A stretch of DNA of 41,849 bases from Victivallales bacterium (lineage in GTDB: Bacteria; Verrucomicrobiota; Lentisphaeria; Victivallales; GWF2-38-69), in NCBI GenBank assembly GCA_021733985.1, contig JAIPJT010000023.1, forward strand, positions 1-41,849. The letters are read 5' to 3'. Position numbers and translations under genes: made by a program. The notes under the pieces are model-generated. The model was given only the letters and a program-made list of their open reading frames with translations. It did no database searches and had not been told where the DNA came from. Below are positions 15,552 to 24,030 of this stretch, in pieces. How positions within the stretch are numbered: position 1 is the first letter of the stretch; each line of letters starts with the position of its first letter.

Positions 15552-16790
15552 CTAAAATATAAACGTAGAAGAGTTTAGCCTTTTTTCAAATTCGTTTAAA
15601 ACTTTCTCTTCTTCTTTTATTCCTTCTTTTGCAATAAAGGTTGCACCGAATCTCACATAATGTCCTACATCGTCCCATGGTACAGAACTTATAAGTTTCT
15701 CCTTTATCAGCCATTGAGAAAAATCTTCAGCCGTATTAAAGACAGTACCGTCTTCAGTTGCTTTTGGTGCTTTAACATAAAGGTAAAAACTGCCCTCCGG
15801 TTCCTTTGCCGGGAAACCGCAGCTTTTTAAAGTCTTAACCAGTTTTTTCATTCTTCTTTTGTATTTTTCATTAATAGCCGGTGTTATTTTTTTCCAGTTT
15901 TTCAGAGCCTCGATCGAAGCTTTTTGGATCGCTGCGAACTGTCCGCTGTCCGCATTATCCTTTACACTCGCAAAAGCTTTGACTGCAAGAGGATTTCCGC
16001 AGACCCAGCTTAATCTCCAGCCGGTCATATTAAAACCTTTAGACATACTTTGAAGCTCTATAGCATATTTCTTACCTTCAGGTAGAGAAAGAATACTCAG
16101 AGGTTTTTTATCGAATGTCAGAGGAGCGTATGCAGCGTCAGAAACAATTAAAACATTGTTTTGTTTTGCAAAATTAATAACTTTTGTATAAAACTCTTCG
16201 TTTGCTACAGCCCCCGTTGGATTGTTTGGATAATTAATATAAAGAAGTTTTGCTTTTCTTTTCTCTTCATCGCTAAGAGAATCCAGATCAGGGAAGAAGG
16301 AGTTTTCTTCCTTTAGAGGTAGATTGACAATTTCACCGCCCATATACCTTGTCCATGTACCCAGTACAGGATAGCCTGGAATAGTTGTCAACGTAATATC
16401 GCCGGGATTAATAAACGCCACCGGAAGAAGCGAGAGAGCCGATTTACTTCCGACCGCATGACATATTTCTTCAGGGACTTCCAATTTTACATTGAATACC
16501 TCTTTCATATATTCCGCTGCAGCGTTCTGAAACTCAACAACACCATTATCGGTATACTGTCTGTTTTCCCATTTTGAAGCTTCATCAATCAGTCTTCTTA
16601 TAACAGCCGGATGAGCCATTTCATCAGGTTCGCCTACACCCATATCGATTAGCGATACATTCGGATTTTCCTTAACTGCTTCTCTTTTAGCACGTTTAAT
16701 TTTTTCAAATTTATAAATTTTAGTATCTTTACCAAAACGGTTACCGCCGATTCTTTCAGCAAAATTATTCTGTAAGTAATTCTCAGTCAT
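15552..16790 (-). CDS. dapL: LL-diaminopimelate aminotransferase-type class I aminotransferase
   Basis: 412 residues, fold-type I PLP enzyme. Motifs: IDMGVGEPDEMAHP, TIPGYPVLGTWTRYMGGE, YINYPNNPTGAV (PLP pocket Asn), SDAAYAPLTF (Asp/Tyr) and QSMSKGFNMTGWRLSW with the Schiff-base Lys251. RFGATF near the end supplies the substrate-carboxylate Arg. The overall motif set is that of the DapL group, which converts tetrahydrodipicolinate directly to LL-diaminopimelate for lysine and peptidoglycan. Chlamydiae, plants and several uncultured phyla use this route. A different amino-acid aminotransferase specificity remains possible. SD agagag before the ATG. nfu follows. Confidence 0.78.
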   Translation of the reverse strand: MTENYLQNNFAERIGGNRFGKDTKIYKFEKIKRAKREAVKENPNVSLIDMGVGEPDEMAHPAVIRRLIDEASKWENRQYTDNGVVEFQNAAAEYMKEVFNVKLEVPEEICHAVGSKSALSLLPVAFINPGDITLTTIPGYPVLGTWTRYMGGEIVNLPLKEENSFFPDLDSLSDEEKRKAKLLYINYPNNPTGAVANEEFYTKVINFAKQNNVLIVSDAAYAPLTFDKKPLSILSLPEGKKYAIELQSMSKGFNMTGWRLSWVCGNPLAVKAFASVKDNADSGQFAAIQKASIEALKNWKKITPAINEKYKRRMKKLVKTLKSCGFPAKEPEGSFYLYVKAPKATEDGTVFNTAEDFSQWLIKEKLISSVPWDDVGHYVRFGATFIAKEGIKEEEKVLNEFEKRLNSSTFIF

Positions 16791-16874
16791 AATCTCTCTA
16801 CCTACTATTTCTAATTAGTATTTTCAGGACTTTTTATGCATAATATTATATATAACTCAATGTCATTAGTTTAA

Positions 16875-17510
16875 TCACAATTCTAAAATAAACTTAAATA
16901 TTTCATTTTCATTACGATAAAATCCCTGTTTTTCAAGGTGTCTTGAATAATCAGGAACAGATGTATATGCACAGATTTTTTTTATATCCATTTGTTCTTT
17001 AATATAATTTTTCCCGTATGTTAAAAAAGGTGCTTCGGTCAGTCCTCTATATTTACTGTTGATATAATCAATTAGCAATTCAGCCTGTTTTCTACCTGTT
17101 CTTTTAATTAAAAAGATTCCAACAGGTAACATTTTTCTGAATAAATAGAGACATTCAATATTACTTTCATCATTTGTTATTATCGAACATAAATTAAAGT
17201 CCGGAAAATATCGAATAATCTCTTTGTTATTGTAATTTATAAAATCTTCTGTAAATTTGCCGGAAAAATCGATATCATTAACAATACGTAAATAGCTTTT
17301 CTTTCTGTCAAGCTTTATTATAAAAAAGTGATAAATATTATAAAAAAGAATCAGTAATCCGGCTATCATAACAGGGTATGAACCAATAGATATTCCATAA
17401 AAAGCAAAAATAATGCTGCCGGAAATATAGAAGTAAATTTTTTTTAGGATATTTTTAATTACAAAAGCGCAAACCAGTACTAAAAAAGCAACATATCCAA
17501 CAAATTCCAT
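16875..17510 (-). CDS. YgjV-like membrane protein with GNAT-like C-terminal domain
   Basis: 211 residues. Start chosen at 17510 because aagga precedes it by 7-8 bases; a longer in-frame start at 17591 lacks an SD. The N-terminus MEFVGYVAFLVLVCAFVIKN, then SGSIIFAFYGISIGSYPV and a third hydrophobic segment ending FYNIYHFF, matches the three-helix YgjV-type module. The soluble C-terminal ~120 residues (FPVGIFLIKRTG-like strand, AELLIDYINSKYRGL, then KKICAYTSVPDYSRHLEKQGF) read like a degenerate acetyltransferase fold. I know similar two-part proteins in Bacteroidetes but no proven function. It is monocistronic by spacing. Confidence 0.6.
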   Translation of the reverse strand: MEFVGYVAFLVLVCAFVIKNILKKIYFYISGSIIFAFYGISIGSYPVMIAGLLILFYNIYHFFIIKLDRKKSYLRIVNDIDFSGKFTEDFINYNNKEIIRYFPDFNLCSIITNDESNIECLYLFRKMLPVGIFLIKRTGRKQAELLIDYINSKYRGLTEAPFLTYGKNYIKEQMDIKKICAYTSVPDYSRHLEKQGFYRNENEIFKFILEL

Positions 17511-17739
17511 TATTTTTTCCTTAATTTTTTTTATTAAAATAAAAATCCCCGGTATATTTGACACAGCCTCAGATAATATGCTCCCGAACAATTGAAATTT
17601 CGGAAACTAAGTCCGATAGGTGAAATGGCATAGGAAAATAAATTTTCGTCTACAATACAGCGATGGGGGCCACGCCGGATTAATTAGATGCTTCACGTTA
17701 AAGGCTTAACTCTTCTGAGATCCCATAAGGCCTGTACTT

Positions 17740-18549
17740 CTATAGACCTGTAGGGATATTAATAAACTCTGTTTCCAAATTAAACGTTTCTCTTAGTAAA
17801 TCCATTACCGCAATTACCCCGGGGACCTCAGTCCTGTAATGTCCGGGTGCAATAACAGAAATTCCATTTTCTGTTGACAAATGGTACATACTGTGAGAGA
17901 GTTCCCCGGTAATAACACAGTCAAGTTTCTCAAATATTGCATCGTGAATGCAATCCATACCCGGACTGCCGCTTATAATACCTATTTTGTTTACAGGTGA
18001 TTTTTTTCCTATAATTCTGCATAAATTTTCTAATTCAGAGGAAAAGGTACATGTAGAGTAAGAATCTATTATAAGGTCCAGCTCACGAACAATCATTTCA
18101 GCAATTTGAGAAGTTTCTGCTCCATTATGCAGCATTCCTTTTATACCAATGCTCACACCATTGCATAGTGAAAAGTCTTTTTTCTCCCGGAGCTTCAGGA
18201 TATCAGCAATCAATGCATTATGCCCGAAATTAGGATGAGCGTCGAGCGGCAGGTGTGCAGCATATAACGATATGTCATTTTTAATTAACGGACGCAATAA
18301 TTTTGCATTATATGAAGTTATATAACTTAAGCTGCTCCCCCAACTGATACCGTGATGGACAAATATCATATCAGCATTGCATTCAATAGCTTTATGTATC
18401 AGCCTTTCACTTGTATCAACACCGAAAACGGCTTTTTTAACTTCTTTTTTTCCTTCTACCTGAAGCCCGTTATGACTGGGGTCACATGTTATTTGATCCA
18501 GCATTATAGTATTGTTCAGGTATTCTGTAATATTTTGTAAAGTGTTCAT
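17740..18549 (-). CDS. NIF3/YbgI-family metal-binding protein (GTP cyclohydrolase 1 type 2 homologue)
   Basis: 269 residues. Conserved metal ligands appear at PSHNGLQVEG, VHHGISWG, LYAAHLPLDAHPNFGHN and, near the end, GHYRTEVPGVIAVMD. These are the two-metal centre residues of the NIF3 family, which forms toroidal hexamers. The molecular function is debated. It begins 3 bases before (in transcription, just after) the end of holB, and has SD aaagga, so it is the third gene of a tmk-holB-nif3 operon. Confidence 0.88.
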   Translation of the reverse strand: MNTLQNITEYLNNTIMLDQITCDPSHNGLQVEGKKEVKKAVFGVDTSERLIHKAIECNADMIFVHHGISWGSSLSYITSYNAKLLRPLIKNDISLYAAHLPLDAHPNFGHNALIADILKLREKKDFSLCNGVSIGIKGMLHNGAETSQIAEMIVRELDLIIDSYSTCTFSSELENLCRIIGKKSPVNKIGIISGSPGMDCIHDAIFEKLDCVITGELSHSMYHLSTENGISVIAPGHYRTEVPGVIAVMDLLRETFNLETEFINIPTGL

Positions 18550-18551
18550 AT

Positions 18552-19622
18552 TTATAATCCTTTATTTATAACATTTTCAGTAAAAAAGCTAAGACAAAAT
18601 TCCTGAATAGCAAGTGTTTCATTTATATTCAGTTTAAAACTTTTGACAAAATCTTGAGCCTTCTCCAAATATTTCAGTGAAGTCTTTTCAGACAGATTAT
18701 CAAAGTTTTGGTTTTTACAAAAAATTTCGGGATTAGACAAACTATCCATTTTAATACCGACAGTATTTTGATACAGTTGAGCAAACCAAATAAAAATACC
18801 ATCCAAAAAATATTTTCTCAACTGCCTGTATTCGGCTTCCACTGCAGCAGAATATTTTTCTTTTATACGGTCTTTAGCAGTTTTAGATTCAAGTTCTTGC
18901 GAATCCTTGAGTTTTTTATCCCAGTTTTGAAGTGTTTTAGTTTCAGCCTGCATATAAAGCTGCGCAAAAAGCTTGTTTATTTTTTCTGAAATATCCACAA
19001 TTTCTGTAAAACTATTATTAGATATAAACACTAAATTATAAAGAAGCAGAAAAAGTTCACTGCTTCCTTCAAATGTATAATCGAATTTATTAGTAAGCAG
19101 TGAGATAGTCTGGCACCTTGATCTTATTGTCGGCAAAAGCAACTCAGGATTCTCAGTAGCAAGGATAAAGAAAGTTTTTTTTGTAGGTTCCTCAAGTGTT
19201 TTTAAAAATGCATTTTGTGCCTGAGGCATCAAGCAGTCAGCATCATAAATAATTCCTGCTTTACTGCCGCCCGCAGTTAAAGTTGACAGTGAAAACAGAT
19301 TCTGAAACCATCTTAGGGTATCTTCCTCTTCAATACTTCCGATCTTAATTTTTCTTGTTTTTGAAGTAGGAGATAGAATATGGAAATCCGGATAAATATT
19401 TTTATTTATTTCTGTGCATGCACTGCATTTTTCACAGGGTATACAGTCATAATCTTCATTTTTACAAAGAAAATACTTTACAGTAAATTTTGCAAAGTCA
19501 TTTCTCAGTTCAGAATTATCGCAGTGTACAATATAAGCATGAGCCATTTTTTTGTTTGTCTTTATATTGCGTAAAGCGCTGATTATAAAAGGATGTTTTT
19601 TTTTATAATAATCCAAGTGCAT
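18552..19622 (-). CDS. holB: DNA polymerase III delta' subunit
   Basis: 356 residues. The clamp-loader subunit shows the four-Cys zinc knuckle (CKNEDYDCIPCEKCSAC), GIIYDADCLMPQAQNAFLKT, LEEPTKKTFFILATENPELL and PTIRSRCQTI, the SRC motif that acts on the neighbouring ATPase. As usual for delta', no true Walker A is present. It loads the beta clamp in the replisome. Its start overlaps the last 20 bases of tmk, and NIF3 follows with a 2-base gap, so the three are translationally coupled. tmk-holB adjacency is a common bacterial arrangement. Confidence 0.92.
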   Translation of the reverse strand: MHLDYYKKKHPFIISALRNIKTNKKMAHAYIVHCDNSELRNDFAKFTVKYFLCKNEDYDCIPCEKCSACTEINKNIYPDFHILSPTSKTRKIKIGSIEEEDTLRWFQNLFSLSTLTAGGSKAGIIYDADCLMPQAQNAFLKTLEEPTKKTFFILATENPELLLPTIRSRCQTISLLTNKFDYTFEGSSELFLLLYNLVFISNNSFTEIVDISEKINKLFAQLYMQAETKTLQNWDKKLKDSQELESKTAKDRIKEKYSAAVEAEYRQLRKYFLDGIFIWFAQLYQNTVGIKMDSLSNPEIFCKNQNFDNLSEKTSLKYLEKAQDFVKSFKLNINETLAIQEFCLSFFTENVINKGL

Positions 19623-20250
19623 TTTTTACAATATTGTAAATTTGTTTTTGAGTTTCAGCAACTGTTCCTCTAACCGGTACTACCCTGAATCGCTCAGGTT
19701 CAGCTTTTGCAAGCTCGAGGAAAGCATATCTCACTTTATAATGAAAATCACTCTTCTGTTCTTCCCATCTGTCTTTAGGTTCGTTCCGACTTCTTTTTTC
19801 TGCACGCTTTAAACCTTCTTCGGGAGCAATGTCAAGAACTATCGTAATATCAGGCTTTAAGCCTGAAGTCGAAATTTTATTCAAATACTCTATAATTTCT
19901 TTCCCCAGACCATGCGCTATTCCCTGATACGCAGTTGAAGAATCAGCAAACCTGTCACATAAAACAATTTTCCCTTCTTTAAGAGCAGGGTTTATTATTT
20001 CATGTATATGCTGTGCCCTGGCAGTCTGTAACAATAAAGCTTCTGTCTGTATTGATAAAGTTTTGTTAAGAGCAGTGTCCTTTAGTATATTTCTTATCCT
20101 TTCACCAAGTTCCGTACCTCCGGGTTCGCGTGTTAAAATACATGATAGATTTAAAGCGGTTAAAGCTTCATATACAAGCTTTATATGGGTTGATTTACCT
20201 GAGCCGTCGGGACCTTCAAATGTAATAAAATAACCTTTATTCTTGCTCAT
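19603..20250 (-). CDS. tmk: Thymidylate kinase
   Basis: 215 residues. Walker A EGPDGSGKST (12-21), TREPGGTELGERIR (dTMP-binding), DRFADSSTAYQG (DR-F motif) and a C-terminal LID region rich in Arg (RAEKRSRNEPKDRWEEQ). It phosphorylates dTMP to dTDP. First gene of the operon with holB, which it overlaps by 20 bases. No clear SD. A terminator of the upstream aldolase gene lies at 20299-20325, so a promoter should sit within 20251-20298. Confidence 0.95.
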   Translation of the reverse strand: MSKNKGYFITFEGPDGSGKSTHIKLVYEALTALNLSCILTREPGGTELGERIRNILKDTALNKTLSIQTEALLLQTARAQHIHEIINPALKEGKIVLCDRFADSSTAYQGIAHGLGKEIIEYLNKISTSGLKPDITIVLDIAPEEGLKRAEKRSRNEPKDRWEEQKSDFHYKVRYAFLELAKAEPERFRVVPVRGTVAETQKQIYNIVKNALGLL

Positions 20251-20298
20251 AAAAAAGTTAGGAGAAATTTATTTGGATTCAAAAGTTTATAAAATAAA

Positions 20299-20325
20299 AA
20301 TGGCGGTCGCTTCAGAACCGCCATT
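20299..20325 (-). terminator. Intrinsic terminator after the aldolase gene
   Basis: The stem aatggcggt (20299-20307) / accgccatt (20317-20325) is followed, on the minus strand, by a T-rich run (20300-20291). It closes the fba transcript. Confidence 0.88.
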
Positions 20326-20343
20326 AAGTTTATTCTATATTTA

Positions 20344-21414
20344 TTATAAAGTATTAATGCAGTTCAGTTCTTTAAAAGCCAACTGAAGCCTTTTAACCAT
20401 TGATTCTTCCCCGGCTCTAAGCCATTTTCTGGGATCATAATATTTTTTATTAGGTTTGTCTTCACCTTCAGGATTTCCAATTTGCCCCTGAAGATAATCT
20501 TTATTTTTATTGTAATAATCAAGGACGCCCTTCCATGTAGCCCACTGAGTATCAGTATCAATATTCATTTTTATAACACCGTAGGAAATAGCTTCCTGAA
20601 TTTTTTCCGGTTCTGAACCGGATCCGCCATGGAACACAAAATCAACCGGCTTTTCTTCAGTATTGCATTTTTTCTGAATGTAATTCTGTGAATTGTTCAG
20701 AATAGCTGGAGTAAGGACAACATTACCGGGTTTGTACACTCCGTGAACATTGCCAAAAGAAGCAGCAATAGTAAATCTATGACTTATCTTCTTTAACCTC
20801 TGATAAGCAAGAGCAACGTCTTCGGGTTGCGTATAAAGCGCAGAGTTGTCAAGATGTGTATTGTCAACGCCGTCTTCCTCTCCCCCGGTACACCCGAGTT
20901 CAATTTCCAGAGTCATCTTCATTTTACTCATCCTTGTCAAATATTTTTCTGAAATTGAAATATTATCTTCAAGTGTTTCTTCAGAGAGATCAAGCATATG
21001 TGAACTGAAAAGCGGCCTTCCGTAAGTTTGATAGTGAGCTTCTCCTGCTTCAATAAGTCCGTCGACCCATGGAAGTAATTTTTTTGCACAGTGGTCTGTA
21101 TGAAGTATTACCGGAACTCCGTAATATTCTGCGAGAAGATGTACGTGTTTAGCTCCTGCAATTGATCCCAGGACATCACTTTTTCCGGAACATTCCTTGC
21201 CTGCAACAAATTTCGCGCCGCCATTTGAAAACTGAATAATTACAGGTGAATTTACTTTTTTTGCAGCTTCTAATACAGCATTTATAGAATTTGAACCAAC
21301 GCAGTTCACTGCAGGAAGAGCAAATTCATTCTCTTTTGCGATCTTAAAAATTTTCTGTACATCATCTCCTGATACAACTCCGGGCCTAACTACGTCAAGT
21401 ATTCTTTCAGCCAT
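20344..21414 (-). CDS. fba: Class II fructose-bisphosphate aldolase
   Basis: 356 residues, the length of the FbaA (class IIA) subgroup. Visible are ILHTDHCAKK (catalytic Asp and zinc His), LEIELGCTGGEEDGVDN, FGNVHGVYKPGNVVL (zinc His), VFHGGSGS and MNIDTDTQWA. It cleaves fructose-1,6-bisphosphate to the triose phosphates in glycolysis and gluconeogenesis. SD ggagg precedes the ATG by 6 bases, the best ribosome site in this window, in line with a highly expressed enzyme. It is monocistronic, with its own terminator. Confidence 0.95.
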   Translation of the reverse strand: MAERILDVVRPGVVSGDDVQKIFKIAKENEFALPAVNCVGSNSINAVLEAAKKVNSPVIIQFSNGGAKFVAGKECSGKSDVLGSIAGAKHVHLLAEYYGVPVILHTDHCAKKLLPWVDGLIEAGEAHYQTYGRPLFSSHMLDLSEETLEDNISISEKYLTRMSKMKMTLEIELGCTGGEEDGVDNTHLDNSALYTQPEDVALAYQRLKKISHRFTIAASFGNVHGVYKPGNVVLTPAILNNSQNYIQKKCNTEEKPVDFVFHGGSGSEPEKIQEAISYGVIKMNIDTDTQWATWKGVLDYYNKNKDYLQGQIGNPEGEDKPNKKYYDPRKWLRAGEESMVKRLQLAFKELNCINTL

Positions 21415-21728
21415 TATTACCTCCAGTTAAAGTTAATTTTTGACAATACTTTCAGTCTCATGTATGACACGACACCAGTTTTTATTTTAAATATAAAATA
21501 GCATATTTTTTTGAATTATCTTCTGTAATGGGAAAATTTCTTACCTATTAATCAATAATTCGAAGCTACACGAAAAGAACTTTCGCTTAAACGCTTCGAA
21601 TTATTATCAAATTTTCTGTAGAAAATCTACCCTCAATTTTGTATAAAATATTTAGAAATCAGGCACAAAAGAAAGGGCAGAACCAATGAATACATTTTTA
21701 TTACAGTTATTATTTGATTTCAATGATT
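21415..21728. other. Intergenic region with long inverted repeat
   Basis: Upstream region of fba and tail of the pspC pseudogene. Apart from the inverted repeat at 21554-21605 I see nothing. A minus-strand frame at 21652-21849 is the frameshifted reading of the pseudogene and not a gene. Confidence 0.5.
21554..21605. repeat. Nested inverted repeat upstream of fba
   Basis: Outer arms aataattcgaagc (21554-21566) and gcttcgaattatt (21593-21605) match perfectly over 13 bases. An inner pair cgaaa (21571-21575) / tttcg (21581-21585) nests inside. It could be a terminator-less hairpin, a small mobile palindrome or an operator region. Confidence 0.65.
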
Positions 21729-21881
21729 TTACAAAGATAGACACTGAAATAATGGAAATTTTTCTAAAAAGCAGGGAATCATCAGAAAAATAAACAGCAC
21801 TCTCAACATCCTTGACAGCATCAGGATATATTCTCCCAGGCCTCCGCAAATTCCTTCCTGCGATAATACAGAATCAGACTA
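21729..21881 (-). pseudogene. Frameshifted duplicate of the pspC-like gene
   Basis: Read on the minus strand, after a 4-base insertion relative to the intact gene at 22434-22634, it gives CGGLGEYILMLSRMLRVLFI. The intact gene has CGGLGEYTPMPAWMWRALFI. At DNA level the stretch gaatttgcggaggcctggga is identical in both. The N-terminal codons are missing or altered, no start is usable, and a TAA follows at 21729-21731. It begins directly after the stop of the acetyltransferase gene, so that gene is now bracketed by two pspC copies, one dead. Confidence 0.82.
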
Positions 21882-22322
21882 TTACTCTTTTACCATATCA
21901 ATATGCGGAATTTCAAAGTCAAGATATTCCCCTGATACTTTTTTAAAACCGAACCGTTCATAAAAAGGAACAAGATAAGCTTGAGCAGAAATTTTTATAA
22001 TATCTTCATGATATAAAACCTTTATATATTTTATACAGTTTTTTATAAGTTCATTGGCAAGCCCTTTTCCTCTCGATTCTTTTTCAACTGCCACTCTGCC
22101 GAAAGAACTTTCGTCAGACTTTATTCCAGGCGGCAATATTCTTGCATAAGCGATAATTCGCTCCTCCTCCACTAGGAAAAGATGAACTGCTTCTGTATCG
22201 TACCCATCACATTCCGGGTATAAACAGTGCTGTTCCAGAATAAAAACCTCCTCTCTCATTTTTATTATCCCGTAAAGTTCAACAAGAGAAAGTTCATCAA
22301 ATTTTTTAATTTTAAACTTCAT
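21882..22322 (-). CDS. GNAT N-acetyltransferase, ElaA-like
   Basis: 146 residues. ELYGIIKMREEVFILEQHCLYPECDGYD, then ERIIAYARILPP, FGRVAVEKESRGKGLANELI (acetyl-CoA pyrophosphate loop, R/QxxGxG/A) and ISAQAYLVPFYERFGF, ending EIPHIDMVKE. This order matches the ElaA branch of GNAT enzymes, whose substrate is not settled. No SD is visible. It lies between pspC upstream and a pspC pseudogene directly downstream. Confidence 0.85.
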   Translation of the reverse strand: MKFKIKKFDELSLVELYGIIKMREEVFILEQHCLYPECDGYDTEAVHLFLVEEERIIAYARILPPGIKSDESSFGRVAVEKESRGKGLANELIKNCIKYIKVLYHEDIIKISAQAYLVPFYERFGFKKVSGEYLDFEIPHIDMVKE

Positions 22323-22433
22323 CTGCTAATAGGTTTATATGTTTCTGCTGTAAACAAAAACCGGTTCTTTTACAAAATTTTAAAAATATCTAAACTTAAT
22401 TTGCAGTTATATTTTTTTTACTTATTCAAAAAA

Positions 22434-22634
22434 TTAAAAGTACTCATCAACCGGCATGCATATCCATAAAATAATATAGGCGACTATTCCTGCGCCTCCG
22501 ATAAATAAAGAAAAAATAAACAGAGCTCTCCACATCCATGCCGGCATCGGGGTATATTCTCCCAGGCCTCCGCAAATTCCCGCGATTATACAGTCTCTAT
22601 TCGATCTTCTTAAGTCCCAAAAACTTTTAGCCAT
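22434..22634 (-). CDS. PspC-domain small membrane protein
   Basis: 66 residues. RSNRDCIIAGICGGLGEYTPMPAWMWRALFI is the diagnostic start of PspC domains (aGVcgGla.y), then a membrane helix FSLFIGGAGIVAYIILWICM and a short acidic tail. PspC relatives act in envelope-stress sensing. No pspA, pspB or sensor kinase is adjacent. SD agaggga is 5-6 bases before the ATG. A degraded duplicate lies at 21729-21881. Confidence 0.88.
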   Translation of the reverse strand: MAKSFWDLRRSNRDCIIAGICGGLGEYTPMPAWMWRALFIFSLFIGGAGIVAYIILWICMPVDEYF

Positions 22635-22755
22635 TTCCCTCTCTTATTATATTTTGTTAGTATTAAAGTATACACGCTGCAATTAATTTTATTTATCCAT
22701 GCTGTGTGTAACGGGAAAGATTTTTGTAAAATCAATCGTAGTGTGTATAATATAA

Positions 22756-23985
22756 TTAATCATTTTTTTCCAGTAGAAGTTTTCTTAATTCGTTTAAAGC
22801 AGTTACTGTTGTTCTCCTTCTAATCATTTCTCTACTGCCGTGCATTTTGTGTTTTTTTACACAAATTTTGTTTAAGAATTTAGTTGCAGTATAAACCAGT
22901 CCTACCGGTTTTTCTACTGTACCTCCACCGGGCCCTGCTATTCCGGTTGTAGCTATTCCTGTATCAGTATTGAGGTTCCTCGATAAGCAAAGAACCATCT
23001 CCTCTGCTGTTTCACGGCTTACAGCTCCATAAGTTAGCAGAGTTTTTCCGGAAACTCCCAGAACATTTTCTTTTATCTCATTACTATATACTGTATATCC
23101 GCCTTTGAATACAGAGCTTACTCCTGCTAAATCAGTAATTTTAGATGAAATCATTCCTCCGGTACAGGACTCTGCTGTTCCTAATGTCCAGTTATTCTCT
23201 TTAAGTATACTGACAATTTCTTCGGCAGGATGAGTAAAACCCTTTGCAAGTATAGAATCCTTATAATAATCTCTGATAATATTCACTGCATTTTCTATCT
23301 TTACTTTTTCCCTGCCTGAAATCATTAGTTCGCAAATTCCCGGATTTGTTCTAAATGCAATATCAAAGTTTTTATAATCTTCCTTTAATATTTCTGAAAT
23401 TCCCTCCTGAAAAGTAGATTCAGGTATTCCGATCGCATAAAGACTTTGATAAACGATTTTGTTTCCGTTATCTTTAAGTAATAAGGGAAGAACAGAAGCC
23501 GAAAACATCGGTTTTAGTTCAGCAGGAGGACCGGGAAGCAAAAATACAGACAAGTCATGCAATGCCATATGGATACCGGGTGCAGTACCATTTGGGTTGC
23601 TAATAGCTTCCGAGCCTTCAGGGATGTAAGTCTGTTTCACATTTGTAGGCGTGATAGTTGTTCGTCCTCTGTATTTCAAAAAATTCCTGAGGCTGGCCAA
23701 CGCTTTCGAATCCTGTTTTAATTCTAAACCGAAAAAGTCTGCTGTAGCCTCTACAGTAACATCATCAGTTGTAGGACCAAGCCCGCCAGTTAAAATAATA
23801 ACATCACTGTCGTGCCGGCAATCTTTTAAAGCCCTTTTTATATCTTCTGTATTATCTCTGACAGTGAGCTGCTGTCCGGGAATGATTCCATTTTTAAAAA
23901 GTTCATTTCCAATAAACAGCAAATGTGTATTTATTATCTTTCCTTTTAAAAGTTCATCTCCGATACAAATAATAGAAATTTTCAT
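22756..23985 (-). CDS. cinA: CinA family: CinA domain fused to nicotinamide-nucleotide amidase
   Basis: 409 residues. Start placed at 23985 (MKISIICIGDELLKGK), because CinA proteins begin here and gggg lies just upstream. A longer frame to 24030 has no SD. The N-terminal MoCF-like domain shows GDELLKGKIINTH, LTGGLGPTTDDVT and LLPGPPAELKPMF. The C-terminal PncC domain shows TAESCTGGMISS, GGYTVYSNEIKENVLGV and TGIAGPGGGTVEKPVGLVY. It removes damaged pyridine nucleotides: ADP-ribose hydrolysis by the first domain, NMN deamidation by the second. It stands alone. Confidence 0.92.
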   Translation of the reverse strand: MKISIICIGDELLKGKIINTHLLFIGNELFKNGIIPGQQLTVRDNTEDIKRALKDCRHDSDVIILTGGLGPTTDDVTVEATADFFGLELKQDSKALASLRNFLKYRGRTTITPTNVKQTYIPEGSEAISNPNGTAPGIHMALHDLSVFLLPGPPAELKPMFSASVLPLLLKDNGNKIVYQSLYAIGIPESTFQEGISEILKEDYKNFDIAFRTNPGICELMISGREKVKIENAVNIIRDYYKDSILAKGFTHPAEEIVSILKENNWTLGTAESCTGGMISSKITDLAGVSSVFKGGYTVYSNEIKENVLGVSGKTLLTYGAVSRETAEEMVLCLSRNLNTDTGIATTGIAGPGGGTVEKPVGLVYTATKFLNKICVKKHKMHGSREMIRRRTTVTALNELRKLLLEKND

Positions 23986-24030
23986 TTTTACCCCGAATAA
24001 TTTGGGTTTAAAAGTATAACTGTTTTGCAT

